A DNA stretch of 39,474 bases from a virus, in IMG/VR virus record IMGVR_UViG_3300035138_000024, positions 1-39,474 of that record. One strand, written 5' to 3'. The position numbers and the translations under genes are program-made. The notes beneath the pieces were generated by a model. It saw nothing but the letters and a program-made list of their open reading frames with translations, made no database searches and was not told where the DNA came from. Shown here piece after piece: positions 30,831 through 38,446 of this stretch (position 1 is its first letter; every line of letters starts with the position of its first letter).

Positions 30831-31208
30831 TTAAAACTCCTTCCTTTTTAAATCTTTTGTATTCATATTTGAATATTTATTTAAAATTCTCATTTCCTCA
30901 TTGTTTTTATCTTCAATTGACATTTTCACATTTTCGGATTGTCTTTTTAAATCTTCATAATAATCGCCGAATGTTAAACCTTGCTTGCCTTCATGTACAA
31001 ACATTAAAAATGCTCTATCTTGTGATTTTTCCTCGTGTTTTTTTTCTTCTCTTTCTATCATTTTTAAAAACAATCTGTATGATATTTCAAAATCTTCTTT
31101 TAATATATAGTTTACATAGTCAAAATCTTTATAATTATTAATTAATGGTTCAATTATATTATCTTCTGTAAAAAATTCTAAAGAATTTAAAATTATTTCT
31201 ATCCATTC
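30831..31208 (-). CDS. Tail assembly chaperone, T-domain read by -1 frameshift
   Basis: The frame is open from the end of the G-like gene to 30831 and has no well-placed start. A -1 slip at G-AAA-AAG (31214-31208), just before the G stop, appends 125 residues beginning WIEIILNSLEFF and containing MFVHEGKQGLTFGDYYEDL. This matches the conserved lambda G/GT arrangement upstream of tape measures. The fused product would be about 270 residues. An internal ATG at 31061 is unlikely to be used. Confidence 0.8.
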   Translation of the reverse strand, partial: EWIEIILNSLEFFTEDNIIEPLINNYKDFDYVNYILKEDFEISYRLFLKMIEREEKKHEEKSQDRAFLMFVHEGKQGLTFGDYYEDLKRQSENVKMSIEDKNNEEMRILNKYSNMNTKDLKRKEF

Positions 31209-31642
31209 TTTTTCTTTGCTTTTTCTGTTTTTTGTATCATATTTATTATAAAAAACATCTTTTTTTTAAAGTGTTCTAAGTTTAGCATCAACATTTTACC
31301 TATTGTATTTGGAAAACTTCCATACATAATTTTATAAATTAATGGTATGATTTCATCTATATTATATTTTTTTATATCTTCTACTTTTAAATTATTTACA
31401 TCTGCCATTAAATTATAAATGTCATTTTCTGCTAGATGCATATTTTCGATAAAAAATGTTGCTATATTAATAAATATCATATTTTGCTTATCTTCTGTAT
31501 TGCAATTCATTGATTTTAATAATGAATCAAATTCATTTCCAAAAATAAAATTAGTAAGATTATTTTTTAGACCCATTTTTTTTAATATTTTTGATAATAA
31601 AATTAATTGCTGAAAATTTAATTTTTTTATTTCTTCACTCAT
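31199..31642 (-). CDS. Tail assembly chaperone, G-like (147 aa)
   Basis: Helical protein with NFQQLILLSKILKKMGL, an ENDIYNLMADV motif and DEIIPLIYKIM, as in Gram-positive phage gpG proteins. It ends EKAKKKNG over the slippery site. It should coat the tape measure before tube polymerisation. AGGAGG precedes the ATG. Its leader (31643-31716) has a hairpin ATGGGC/GCCCAT whose loop holds AACACAAGGC, a degenerate copy of the dispersed decamer. Confidence 0.8.
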   Translation of the reverse strand: MSEEIKKLNFQQLILLSKILKKMGLKNNLTNFIFGNEFDSLLKSMNCNTEDKQNMIFINIATFFIENMHLAENDIYNLMADVNNLKVEDIKKYNIDEIIPLIYKIMYGSFPNTIGKMLMLNLEHFKKKMFFIINMIQKTEKAKKKNG

Positions 31643-31716
31643 GAATAAAACCTCCTATAAATTATGGGCAAACACAAGGCCGCCCATTATATATATATAT
31701 TTTATTGTATATTATT

Positions 31717-32280
31717 TTATGTTGGAATGTAATCCCAAATTTCCACAGGTACGGTCGTCGGCGTGCTATAACTGTAAAAACCCTCATACATCATGGGACT
31801 AACAACCTCGTCTTTTTCAGTCAGTGGGAATTGAGTGTTTGGTGTAACATTTAAAGCATTATTTACATAAATAATACAATTTTGACCATCCATTTTTTGA
31901 CCAACATAAGCAATATTAGTTAATACATCAGTCGATTCAAAACCTAAACGCGGTTGAATTTGTTTATATGTTCCATCTTTGTCTGTTCCATCACTAACTG
32001 TTATGTTATATCCATATGCTAAATTAGTATAAGTTAGTTTTAAAAAATTAATAGTCAATGTTCCATAACATTGTGTAACTCTTCTCATATTTTTTATTGG
32101 GCCATATGCTCCATCAACATTAATTCTCTTTATAGTATTTACAAGTTGAAAACTGGACCCATTTCTAGTTACACCAATATTATAATTATCTGTCCCGTAA
32201 TTTCCGTAAACAATTCCCTCTTTTAGCCAAATATAATGGGCTTTTTTAATTGGTGCTGGACTAAATACACCCTGTGACAT
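31717..32280 (-). CDS. Major tail (tube) protein, short paralogue (187 aa)
   Basis: Contains INVDGAYGPIKNMRRVTQCYGTL near residues 53-75 and ends EKDEVV...YEGFYSYSTPTTVPVEIW. Both segments match the longer neighbour at 32298-33410 in order and spacing, so the two are paralogues of one tube-protein fold. The short form has no inserted domain and is likely the main tube subunit. Confidence 0.75.
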   Translation of the reverse strand: MSQGVFSPAPIKKAHYIWLKEGIVYGNYGTDNYNIGVTRNGSSFQLVNTIKRINVDGAYGPIKNMRRVTQCYGTLTINFLKLTYTNLAYGYNITVSDGTDKDGTYKQIQPRLGFESTDVLTNIAYVGQKMDGQNCIIYVNNALNVTPNTQFPLTEKDEVVSPMMYEGFYSYSTPTTVPVEIWDYIPT

Positions 32281-32297
32281 AAAAAATCAACTCCTTT

Positions 32298-33410
32298 CTA
32301 ACTTGTATACTCTCTTATTCTAACCGGTATAGTAGACCCCTTTGATGGGAAATAATGGGCTGTATATTGCGTGTTAACTACAACTTCATCTTTCTCACCC
32401 ATAGCAAGATCAATGTTCCCATCATTAAAACTATTGTCTTGTATTACTTTTATCATTTTTCCATCATGCTTTATTCCTATAATTGTAACATTGTCTAAAA
32501 AATCATTGTCCTCAATATTTATTTTTGGAGTATATTTTTTGTAAGTTGTTTCATTTGTATATGTCCAATTTCCGCCCTGTCCTTCTATTGGAGCCGAAAA
32601 CGCATCCGAATCATCACTAATTGTCATTAACATACTAACACTATCAATATATACAAAAGCCTCCGAACTTGGAGCACCATCAAAAACTAAACTAATACCT
32701 GTTATTGCTCCCCAATCTTCCGATCCACCGGCCGCACTTGTAAAACTTGACCTTGCAATAGTAAAATTTGTCCATTGATCGGCAGTTAAAGAAGCCTTAG
32801 CAATATCATAATAATAATAACTTGTTTCCGTTTCTTCGGCATCACAATGAAGTTTTAATTTTAATCCTGTATCTAATTTTGCAAGTTCGGCGGTTGTAAC
32901 ATAGATTGCAAAACATATTTTATCGGCTGTTGTACCAGCTTCACCATTCGCATAATTTTCTAAATCTAAAGAACTCGAAAAAACTTCATGTATTCCTTCA
33001 CCGTCGGCATCTCCTGTTAATTTAGCTGACTGTATACCAGTTTGTATTATGCTAGTTTCTGCGGCGTAAGCACCGTCGCCACCAGCCCAATTTCCAGATT
33101 CCCAATTATCGTCAGCCTCTGCATTAGTAATATTTTTTATATTAAAATATCTTAAATATAACATTTGTACCGTTATTTTTGGACTAAATTCAATAGTTCT
33201 TATCATTGGAACGCCATCTTCATCTAACATAGAACCATAAACACCATCGCAATTTACTTTGTGTAATGTTCTAGGCCATTCTACAACTAACCCACCTCTG
33301 GCAACTCCGACCAATAATTCTTTTGGAGTATCGTAATTATGATATATTTTGAACTCTCCATATATAATGTCGTTTGCGGATGGAGTTTCATGAGTAAAAA
33401 CACCATTCAT
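32298..33410 (-). CDS. Major tail protein paralogue with inserted CBM-like domain (370 aa)
   Basis: The N-terminal 95 residues (VNCDGVYGSML, TIEFSPKITVQMLYLRYFNI) and the C-terminal 75 (FLDNVTIIGIKHDG, EKDEVVVNTQY, STIPVRIREY) align with the 187-residue neighbour. Between them, residues about 105-270 form an extra beta-sandwich (WESGNWAGGDGAYAAETS, QSAKLTGDADGEG, VYIDSVSM) resembling CBM4/CBM11-type carbohydrate modules. If incorporated it would decorate the tube with sugar-binding knobs. Ig-like tube decorations are known; a tandem paralogue pair is less usual. Confidence 0.75.
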   Translation of the reverse strand: MNGVFTHETPSANDIIYGEFKIYHNYDTPKELLVGVARGGLVVEWPRTLHKVNCDGVYGSMLDEDGVPMIRTIEFSPKITVQMLYLRYFNIKNITNAEADDNWESGNWAGGDGAYAAETSIIQTGIQSAKLTGDADGEGIHEVFSSSLDLENYANGEAGTTADKICFAIYVTTAELAKLDTGLKLKLHCDAEETETSYYYYDIAKASLTADQWTNFTIARSSFTSAAGGSEDWGAITGISLVFDGAPSSEAFVYIDSVSMLMTISDDSDAFSAPIEGQGGNWTYTNETTYKKYTPKINIEDNDFLDNVTIIGIKHDGKMIKVIQDNSFNDGNIDLAMGEKDEVVVNTQYTAHYFPSKGSTIPVRIREYTS

Positions 33411-33425
33411 TGATATTCCCCCTTT

Positions 33426-33833
33426 CTATCCATATACATGTAATACATATCTTTGGTCGAACCTTGACACATTCGACTCATCAACATCAATGTAATCCTC
33501 CCAATCATGAAAGCAATTATAAAATCCTATGTCTTCGCCCTCATTTCCGTAACTTCTATCTAAACCGGGCTCTAATAATGTATCACCTAAATACTTACCT
33601 TTTCTTACTATATCTGATTTTTCATCAAGCAAAGTATTATCATTAGAATCAATCCAAAATTGTATCTCTAAATTTCTGTCTACTCTACCCCTAACTAATG
33701 AATCACCATGCCCAATATTATAAATTATATATGGCAAAACCTTGGTAATTTGTACATTACCATCATATGCAATCCAACCAGTTAAAGCCTCAAGACGTGC
33801 CTTTATATTTTCTTTTAAATCTTGTTTGTTCAT
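33426..33833 (-). CDS. Tail terminator / tail completion protein (135 aa)
   Basis: The opening NKQDLKENIKARLEALTGW and PYIIYNIGHGDSLVRGRVDR, followed by LEIQFWIDSND and DIVRKGKYLGDTLL, follow the gp17/minor-tail-completion pattern. TAATG couples it to the gp10-like gene upstream. It caps the tail tube. Confidence 0.75.
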   Translation of the reverse strand: MNKQDLKENIKARLEALTGWIAYDGNVQITKVLPYIIYNIGHGDSLVRGRVDRNLEIQFWIDSNDNTLLDEKSDIVRKGKYLGDTLLEPGLDRSYGNEGEDIGFYNCFHDWEDYIDVDESNVSRFDQRYVLHVYG

Positions 33834-34120
33834 TAAATATCACGCCCCAATTCATCCGCCATTATGCGGGCTATTTCGGTTTTATGATTTAAAACCGCCG
33901 GCCTCATAAATGGATGCGCCCGCATTTTATAAGTTCCAAACTCTTGAAATTTTGCATAATAGCAGTCATTTTGTAAATATAATTCATTTTTTGATATTAC
34001 ATATTCATTTCTAGATTTTAGATATCCAGTATCAACAGCAACATAATGATCCATTTTTCCAACACAAAAGCGGCCAACGGCCTCAAGTGCATTTTTTTCA
34101 TTTTGCCTTAATTGTCTCAT
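33833..34120 (-). CDS. HK97 gp10-like protein (95 aa)
   Basis: VDTGYLKSRNEYVISKNELY and YAKFQEFGTYKMRAHPFMRP are the diagnostic gp10-family motifs (PVDTGxLRxS; YaxxxEfGT...hPFlrPA). I prefer the ATG at 34120, since the upstream GTG at 34153 would add 11 untypical residues. It overlaps the glycosyltransferase end by 23 bases. Role: neck or head-tail joining. Confidence 0.85.
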   Translation of the reverse strand: MRQLRQNEKNALEAVGRFCVGKMDHYVAVDTGYLKSRNEYVISKNELYLQNDCYYAKFQEFGTYKMRAHPFMRPAVLNHKTEIARIMADELGRDI

Positions 34121-35186
34121 GAACTTTCCGGTTCTGTTTATGTGATAGATCACTATATATCACATCCATTTCTTTTGAATAATTTTCAAATGAAAATAAT
34201 TTATGAAGCTTTGTCATTTCTTCAACAAAGTTAATGTTTTGATCCTTGTGTGTAATAAAAAGTCTAATAGCTTCAATAACTTCCTTTGTATATGCAATAT
34301 CGCATTGATATGTACCAACTTTATTCCCTTGTTGACATAATACAGGAGTACCACACAAAATCGACTCCCCGATAGTTCTTGTTATTATCCTGTTTGGTGA
34401 TGCCACCAAATCCGCAGATCTATAAACATCCTCAATATTTGTTATTCTTCCTACTATATCACCTAACCCACCAAGATCTTTTAATTTATTTAATACTATA
34501 TTCCAACAATTAGGCAATGGAAGGTCCAAACTACCAAAAAAATGTATTTTTAATCCTGGAAATTGTCTAACAGCTTCGATTAATCCATTAACAAGCTCAA
34601 AGTTGTCAATGTCTTCTCTCATTGAATCACATAATAAAATATTATATTTACCCTTAGATTTAAATTCATATTTATTGCCATCTGGGCAAAATCTAGCATT
34701 ATCCACACAAGGATATTCAAGACAATGTAATTTGCTCTCTGGAAACACATTTTTCCAGTATGGCGTAAATTCAGGCCAAAAATACAACATCTTTTTAACC
34801 CTAGGCCATTTACTTATATTTTCATACAAGGAAAATGAATTATTCTTACCCATTAATTCGGGTCTAAAACATGCCAGCGGTCTACCATGAACGACCCAAA
34901 CAATAGGAACCTCAGTTTTAACAATCCAATTATCATTAATTCCTGTATGTGCAATAATCACATCTAAATTATTTATCTCGTTTAAACTACTAACATTAAT
35001 ACTAAAACCCGCTCTATTATCTTGTTTTCCAACTTGCGGCTGGTCTTGCTTGTTACCTGTAATTATTCCAGTATCAAAAAATAAAACACCATGGCCCGCT
35101 AAAAGATCAGCTTTTGCCATATCGCGCGCCGCTTCATACAATCCGCACCTAGAAGGAGCGAACGGCGCAAAATGCCCAATATACAT
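34098..35186 (-). CDS. Glycosyltransferase (GT4-like) in the head-tail module
   Basis: A 362-residue GT-B-type enzyme. The N-terminal domain has IGHFAPFAPSRCGLYEAARD and PIVWVVHGRPLACFRPE; the C-terminal nucleotide-sugar domain has NILLCDSMREDIDNFELVNG, LKIHFFGSL and PNRIITRTIGESILCGTPV with the conserved E-x7-like donor-binding Glu. Related enzymes occur among structural genes of some uncultured phages. It is read with, and 27 bases after, the Ser/Thr-repeat gene, so that protein or a tail component is its likely acceptor (inference). Two exact CACACAAGGA copies and a 9/10 variant fall here. Confidence 0.85.
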   Translation of the reverse strand: MYIGHFAPFAPSRCGLYEAARDMAKADLLAGHGVLFFDTGIITGNKQDQPQVGKQDNRAGFSINVSSLNEINNLDVIIAHTGINDNWIVKTEVPIVWVVHGRPLACFRPELMGKNNSFSLYENISKWPRVKKMLYFWPEFTPYWKNVFPESKLHCLEYPCVDNARFCPDGNKYEFKSKGKYNILLCDSMREDIDNFELVNGLIEAVRQFPGLKIHFFGSLDLPLPNCWNIVLNKLKDLGGLGDIVGRITNIEDVYRSADLVASPNRIITRTIGESILCGTPVLCQQGNKVGTYQCDIAYTKEVIEAIRLFITHKDQNINFVEEMTKLHKLFSFENYSKEMDVIYSDLSHKQNRKVHETIKAK

Positions 35187-35213
35187 GAAATACCTCCTAT
35201 TTTTACTTTTCTA

Positions 35214-36017
35214 TTATCCAGCTGCTACAACACCAACTGAATCAATTTTACTATCAGTAACAACAAAACTACTATTCATAGTAGATAATAATGTTGAAAT
35301 ATTAGCAATAATAGTACTATTTAATGTACCATTTGAATCTGCTTTAACTATAATAGTACTATCCAAAACACCAACTGAATCAACTTTACTATTTCCAGTT
35401 GAAAGCAATACACCAACACTTGCTATGCTACTATTACCTGTACTTTGTAGAGTTCCCACACTTCCAATAGCTGATAAATTAGAACTATTGGCAGTTGATG
35501 CCGCCGTACCAACACTATCAACTTTTACAACTGTTGATCCTATTAAACTATTACCAGTACTTACTAAAGTTCCAACTGAATCAACTTTACTATTTCCAGT
35601 TGATAATAGTACCCCTACGCTTGCCGCGCTACTATTGCCAGTTGATTGCAATGTTCCGATTGAGTCAGCTTTAACTATAATAGTACTATTTAAAGTACCT
35701 ACGCTGTCAGTTTTACTGTTGCCAGTTGATAATAAAACCCCTATGCTTGCCGCGCTACTATTGCCAGTACTTACTAAAGTTCCAACACTATCAGTCTTAG
35801 ACGATCCGGTACTAACATCACTTGCAACACTATCAAGAACAGTTGCAACACTATCTATAACATCGGCTGAGCTTCCTATTTTTGAAACGTTTGTTGATTG
35901 TTCGGTCGTGATTGAATCTAACACAACCGCTGTACTTCCTATAGTTGAGGCTGTACTATCAATAGTTGATAGACTATCCCCAATTGAATCTAATTTACCT
36001 ATAAAAGTATATGCCAT
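35214..36017 (-). CDS. Ser/Thr-rich heptad-repeat protein (267 aa)
   Basis: Nearly the whole chain is built of 7-residue units, commonly paired as DSVGTLV-STGNSSA. By my count 59 Ser and 34 Thr make up 35% of residues. There is no Cys, Trp, Arg, His or Pro. Regular Val/Leu/Ile in each heptad suggests a trimeric shaft with Ser/Thr outside. It has no signal peptide and lies between the MuF-like protein and a glycosyltransferase, so a glycosylated head or neck fibre is the leading idea. The recent DNA repeats (such as the GCCGCGCTACTATTGCCAGT type) indicate unit duplication. Confidence 0.85.
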   Translation of the reverse strand: MAYTFIGKLDSIGDSLSTIDSTASTIGSTAVVLDSITTEQSTNVSKIGSSADVIDSVATVLDSVASDVSTGSSKTDSVGTLVSTGNSSAASIGVLLSTGNSKTDSVGTLNSTIIVKADSIGTLQSTGNSSAASVGVLLSTGNSKVDSVGTLVSTGNSLIGSTVVKVDSVGTAASTANSSNLSAIGSVGTLQSTGNSSIASVGVLLSTGNSKVDSVGVLDSTIIVKADSNGTLNSTIIANISTLLSTMNSSFVVTDSKIDSVGVVAAG

Positions 36018-36028
36018 TTTCTCACCTT

Positions 36029-36175
36029 CTATTTATACTTTTTTATCATGCTTTTACATTTTTGTTTTTCATCATCCGTCAAAGCAACAATTAAACGTCT
36101 TTTCCACATTCTTAAAGGTGTTTCGGTAGCTTTAATAATTAACATTTTATTTTGAATTTTTATGTCATTCATCAT
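36029..36175 (-). CDS. Small basic protein between MuF and repeat protein (48 aa)
   Basis: The ATG at 36175 overlaps the MuF-like stop as ATGA. The product (KMLIIKATETPLRMWKRRLI, then a charged helix) is basic and unlike known head proteins. Position suggests a structural or assembly role. Confidence 0.6.
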   Translation of the reverse strand: MMNDIKIQNKMLIIKATETPLRMWKRRLIVALTDDEKQKCKSMIKKYK

Positions 36176-36774
36176 TTAACCTCCATGTGGAAATGTTTAC
36201 AGTTCGGATGATATAAACCTTTTTTCTTAGCTTCCTCTAATTCTTGCAAAGTCAAAACTTTTCCCTCATATGGTATACATAATTCACATATCGTATTATG
36301 ATCTGAAATTCTAACAAGGTTTTTACCCTTTGCTTTTATTTTTTCTGTCTCTGCTAATCTTACCAATTCATTGTTTATGTGGACCGTCAACATGTTGCTA
36401 TAAGTTTCTATATTCCATTTGGCCCCATTTTTTGCCGTAAATCCTGTTATGCCGCGGTTAGCATAATCATTTAAAAGTTTTTGAACTAATTTATCGTTCT
36501 TAGCTTCCTTGGCTATTTTTATTTTTTTTAAAACATTGTTATAGTCAAGTTTGGCAAGAACATACATATTGTTCATTTTACTTTTATACTCATCAATAAA
36601 TTTTTGAGCCTCTTTACTTTTTGTATGCTTCCAAAAATAACTTTCCGCGGCTTGCATAAAAGAATGATTAGTCAACATTTTTTTTAAATAATAAGTTTTG
36701 CCTTGTGATAAGTTTTTTAATGCTCCATCTGTTACTTTTGCATAATATTTAATTAAATTATTTATCATACTCAA
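36172..36774 (-). CDS. MuF-like minor head protein (200 aa, TTG start)
   Basis: The C-terminus has NTICELCIPYEGKV and YHPNCKHFHMEV, the Mu-F domain signature 'C-x-x-C...G...HPnC-x-H'. The first 150 residues are helical with a long basic middle. The TTG at 36774 is 9 bases after GGAG; an ATG two codons on is possible. MuF proteins usually lie between portal and scaffold; here the gene follows the capsid. Confidence 0.85.
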   Translation of the reverse strand: MSMINNLIKYYAKVTDGALKNLSQGKTYYLKKMLTNHSFMQAAESYFWKHTKSKEAQKFIDEYKSKMNNMYVLAKLDYNNVLKKIKIAKEAKNDKLVQKLLNDYANRGITGFTAKNGAKWNIETYSNMLTVHINNELVRLAETEKIKAKGKNLVRISDHNTICELCIPYEGKVLTLQELEEAKKKGLYHPNCKHFHMEVK

Positions 36775-36802
36775 AACTTACCACTCCTTTAATGTAAATA
36801 TT

Positions 36803-37702
36803 TTAACTAGATTTGTTGTGTATATAAACTCCATTGACTTTATTATCAGCAACAAATAAATCATGGTATAACCTATACTTGAATAAAAATGCATCCGCGC
36901 TTTGATTGTCGTCCGGTGATATGATTCCAGGCTTTACATATTTGACAACAGCCGCAACTATATCAATCGGAATAATCATAAAATTAATATCATATCCAGC
37001 AGTTACAAAACCGCCAGCAGTTTGACCGCCACTTGTACCATCATATAAAGTAATAGAAGTATTAAATCTTCCACTAGGCACTTGAACTAATGGCATTTTA
37101 TCAAACATTTCAATATCCCTATCAATTACTGGATTCATACCACTTGTAATTCTAACCTTTAATGAATCACCTGATTGTTTCATTAATTGATATACACCAT
37201 TTGAAACAAATAAAGCCCTGTTTGATTTTGGAACTTCTAAATCATCCAATGCAGCTATACCTGTATCAATAGCATTAATAACTGTGTCATATGTCAATGT
37301 AGCTTGTGCATTTGATCCACACAATGAATATAACTTATAAAATCTATATGCATCTAATTCTGGAATAACTTTAGTTCTTGTAAATTCCGCTGCTATTTCT
37401 GCGATAGTTGTATAAGCTTCAACTGAATCCATTACATCTAAATTAAATCTTCTACCTCTTTCCTGTGTTAATGCGTGATTTTCCCATGTTACTGTGCCAT
37501 CACCATCTACAAAACCGCTCGATCTTGAATAATCGGCCAAACCATCAACACTAATTTTTCTAAGGTATACATTTTTAGCGTTAACCTTGTCGGGCCTAAC
37601 TTGAGACTTTGTTGCTTCTAGTAATCTAGTACAACTTTCTTTTTTAAATATTAAATCTAACAGTCTTAAGTATTCACTTGCATAATTGACCGTATTAGCC
37701 AT
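36803..37702 (-). CDS. Major capsid protein
   Basis: A 299-residue HK97-fold candidate following the scaffold. Motifs include SVDGLADYSRSSGFVDGDGT, TQERGRRFNLDVMD, AEFTRTKVIPELDAYRFYKL and the late KPGIISPDDNQSADAF. I recall this set from Firmicutes phage capsid proteins without a cleaved N-terminal delta domain. GAGG precedes the ATG at 8 bases. Confidence 0.88.
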   Translation of the reverse strand: MANTVNYASEYLRLLDLIFKKESCTRLLEATKSQVRPDKVNAKNVYLRKISVDGLADYSRSSGFVDGDGTVTWENHALTQERGRRFNLDVMDSVEAYTTIAEIAAEFTRTKVIPELDAYRFYKLYSLCGSNAQATLTYDTVINAIDTGIAALDDLEVPKSNRALFVSNGVYQLMKQSGDSLKVRITSGMNPVIDRDIEMFDKMPLVQVPSGRFNTSITLYDGTSGGQTAGGFVTAGYDINFMIIPIDIVAAVVKYVKPGIISPDDNQSADAFLFKYRLYHDLFVADNKVNGVYIHNKSS

Positions 37703-37719
37703 CTTAAAAACCTCACTTT

Positions 37720-38301
37720 TTAAATAAATTCTTTAAATTTATCTGCCCAATTGATATTTCCTAATTCTTCATTATTTTGGGCTGGATCGTCATCTTGACC
37801 ACTATTAGGATTTAAATTATTTGTTTGTTTAGTAGTTTTAAACAAATCATTATAATCAGTTTTTAATTTGTTGATAGTATCTGTTATACCTATCAATGAA
37901 TCACCATCAAGCTTTAAAGATTCTAAGTCTATTTCTCTTTTTAGCAAGTTTGTATGTTTTGCACCCGCTTTCATCAATTCACTTTCAACTATAGCCATTT
38001 TACTAATATTAGTTATTTCTTTGTCCTTGTGTGCAATAGTATCATTGAATTTAGTTTCTAATTCAGAATATTTATTCTTATAATCTTCATTATCAGATAG
38101 CATTTTTTTTGTATTATTTAATTGAGTTTCAAAGTCTGTTACTTTTCCCTCTAATTGTTTTTTAATTTCATTGACCTCATTAAATCTTGATTTAGGAATA
38201 TAATTTTTTAATAAATCAAATTCACTTGACTTTAATCCACTTTTTTCTAAAACTTGATTATATAATTCATCACCTAATAATTTTTTAATTGCCTCACTCA
38301 T
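37720..38301 (-). CDS. Scaffold protein (GP20-like)
   Basis: A 193-residue acidic coiled-coil protein. Residues 40-110 (KKQLEGKVTDFETQLNNTKK) are the coil; AIVESELMKAGAKHTNLLKR near 110 is the common scaffold motif; residues 155-193 are disordered (NNLNPNSGQDDDP) and end in a helix, WADKFKEFI, that likely contacts the capsid. GGAGG precedes the ATG. An exact CACACAAGGA copy (38024) encodes part of AHKDKE. Confidence 0.9.
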   Translation of the reverse strand: MSEAIKKLLGDELYNQVLEKSGLKSSEFDLLKNYIPKSRFNEVNEIKKQLEGKVTDFETQLNNTKKMLSDNEDYKNKYSELETKFNDTIAHKDKEITNISKMAIVESELMKAGAKHTNLLKREIDLESLKLDGDSLIGITDTINKLKTDYNDLFKTTKQTNNLNPNSGQDDDPAQNNEELGNINWADKFKEFI

Positions 38302-38321
38302 CTTAAACCTCCATATTTTAC

Positions 38322-38394
38322 ATGTATAGCCATGTTATACATTTTTGCGTGTTTAGTCACGTCCTACATAATTTATAACATTATAAATTATGTA
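38322..38394. promoter_or_regulatory. Inverted repeats between portal and scaffold genes
   Basis: The 145-bp portal-scaffold gap holds two hairpins: TACATAATTTATAA (38365-38378) with its 14-bp complement at 38381-38394, and ATGTATA/TATACAT (38322-38342). The larger contains TATAAT on the minus strand with TTAATG 17 bp upstream, a weak promoter. An internal, regulated promoter for scaffold and capsid would explain the gap in an otherwise packed operon. Confidence 0.5.
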
Positions 38395-38446
38395 AACTGT
38401 CTCATTAACCCTATTATAGCATATTAATACAAAAATATACTAATTT

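Noticed and set aside
35050-36129. A 359-codon plus-strand open frame opposite the Ser/Thr-repeat gene
   Set aside because: It is the antisense of a repeat gene whose few codons rarely give stops on the other strand. It has no ribosome site, its product is a repetitive Pro/Leu/Val chain, and the minus-strand gene fits the operon.
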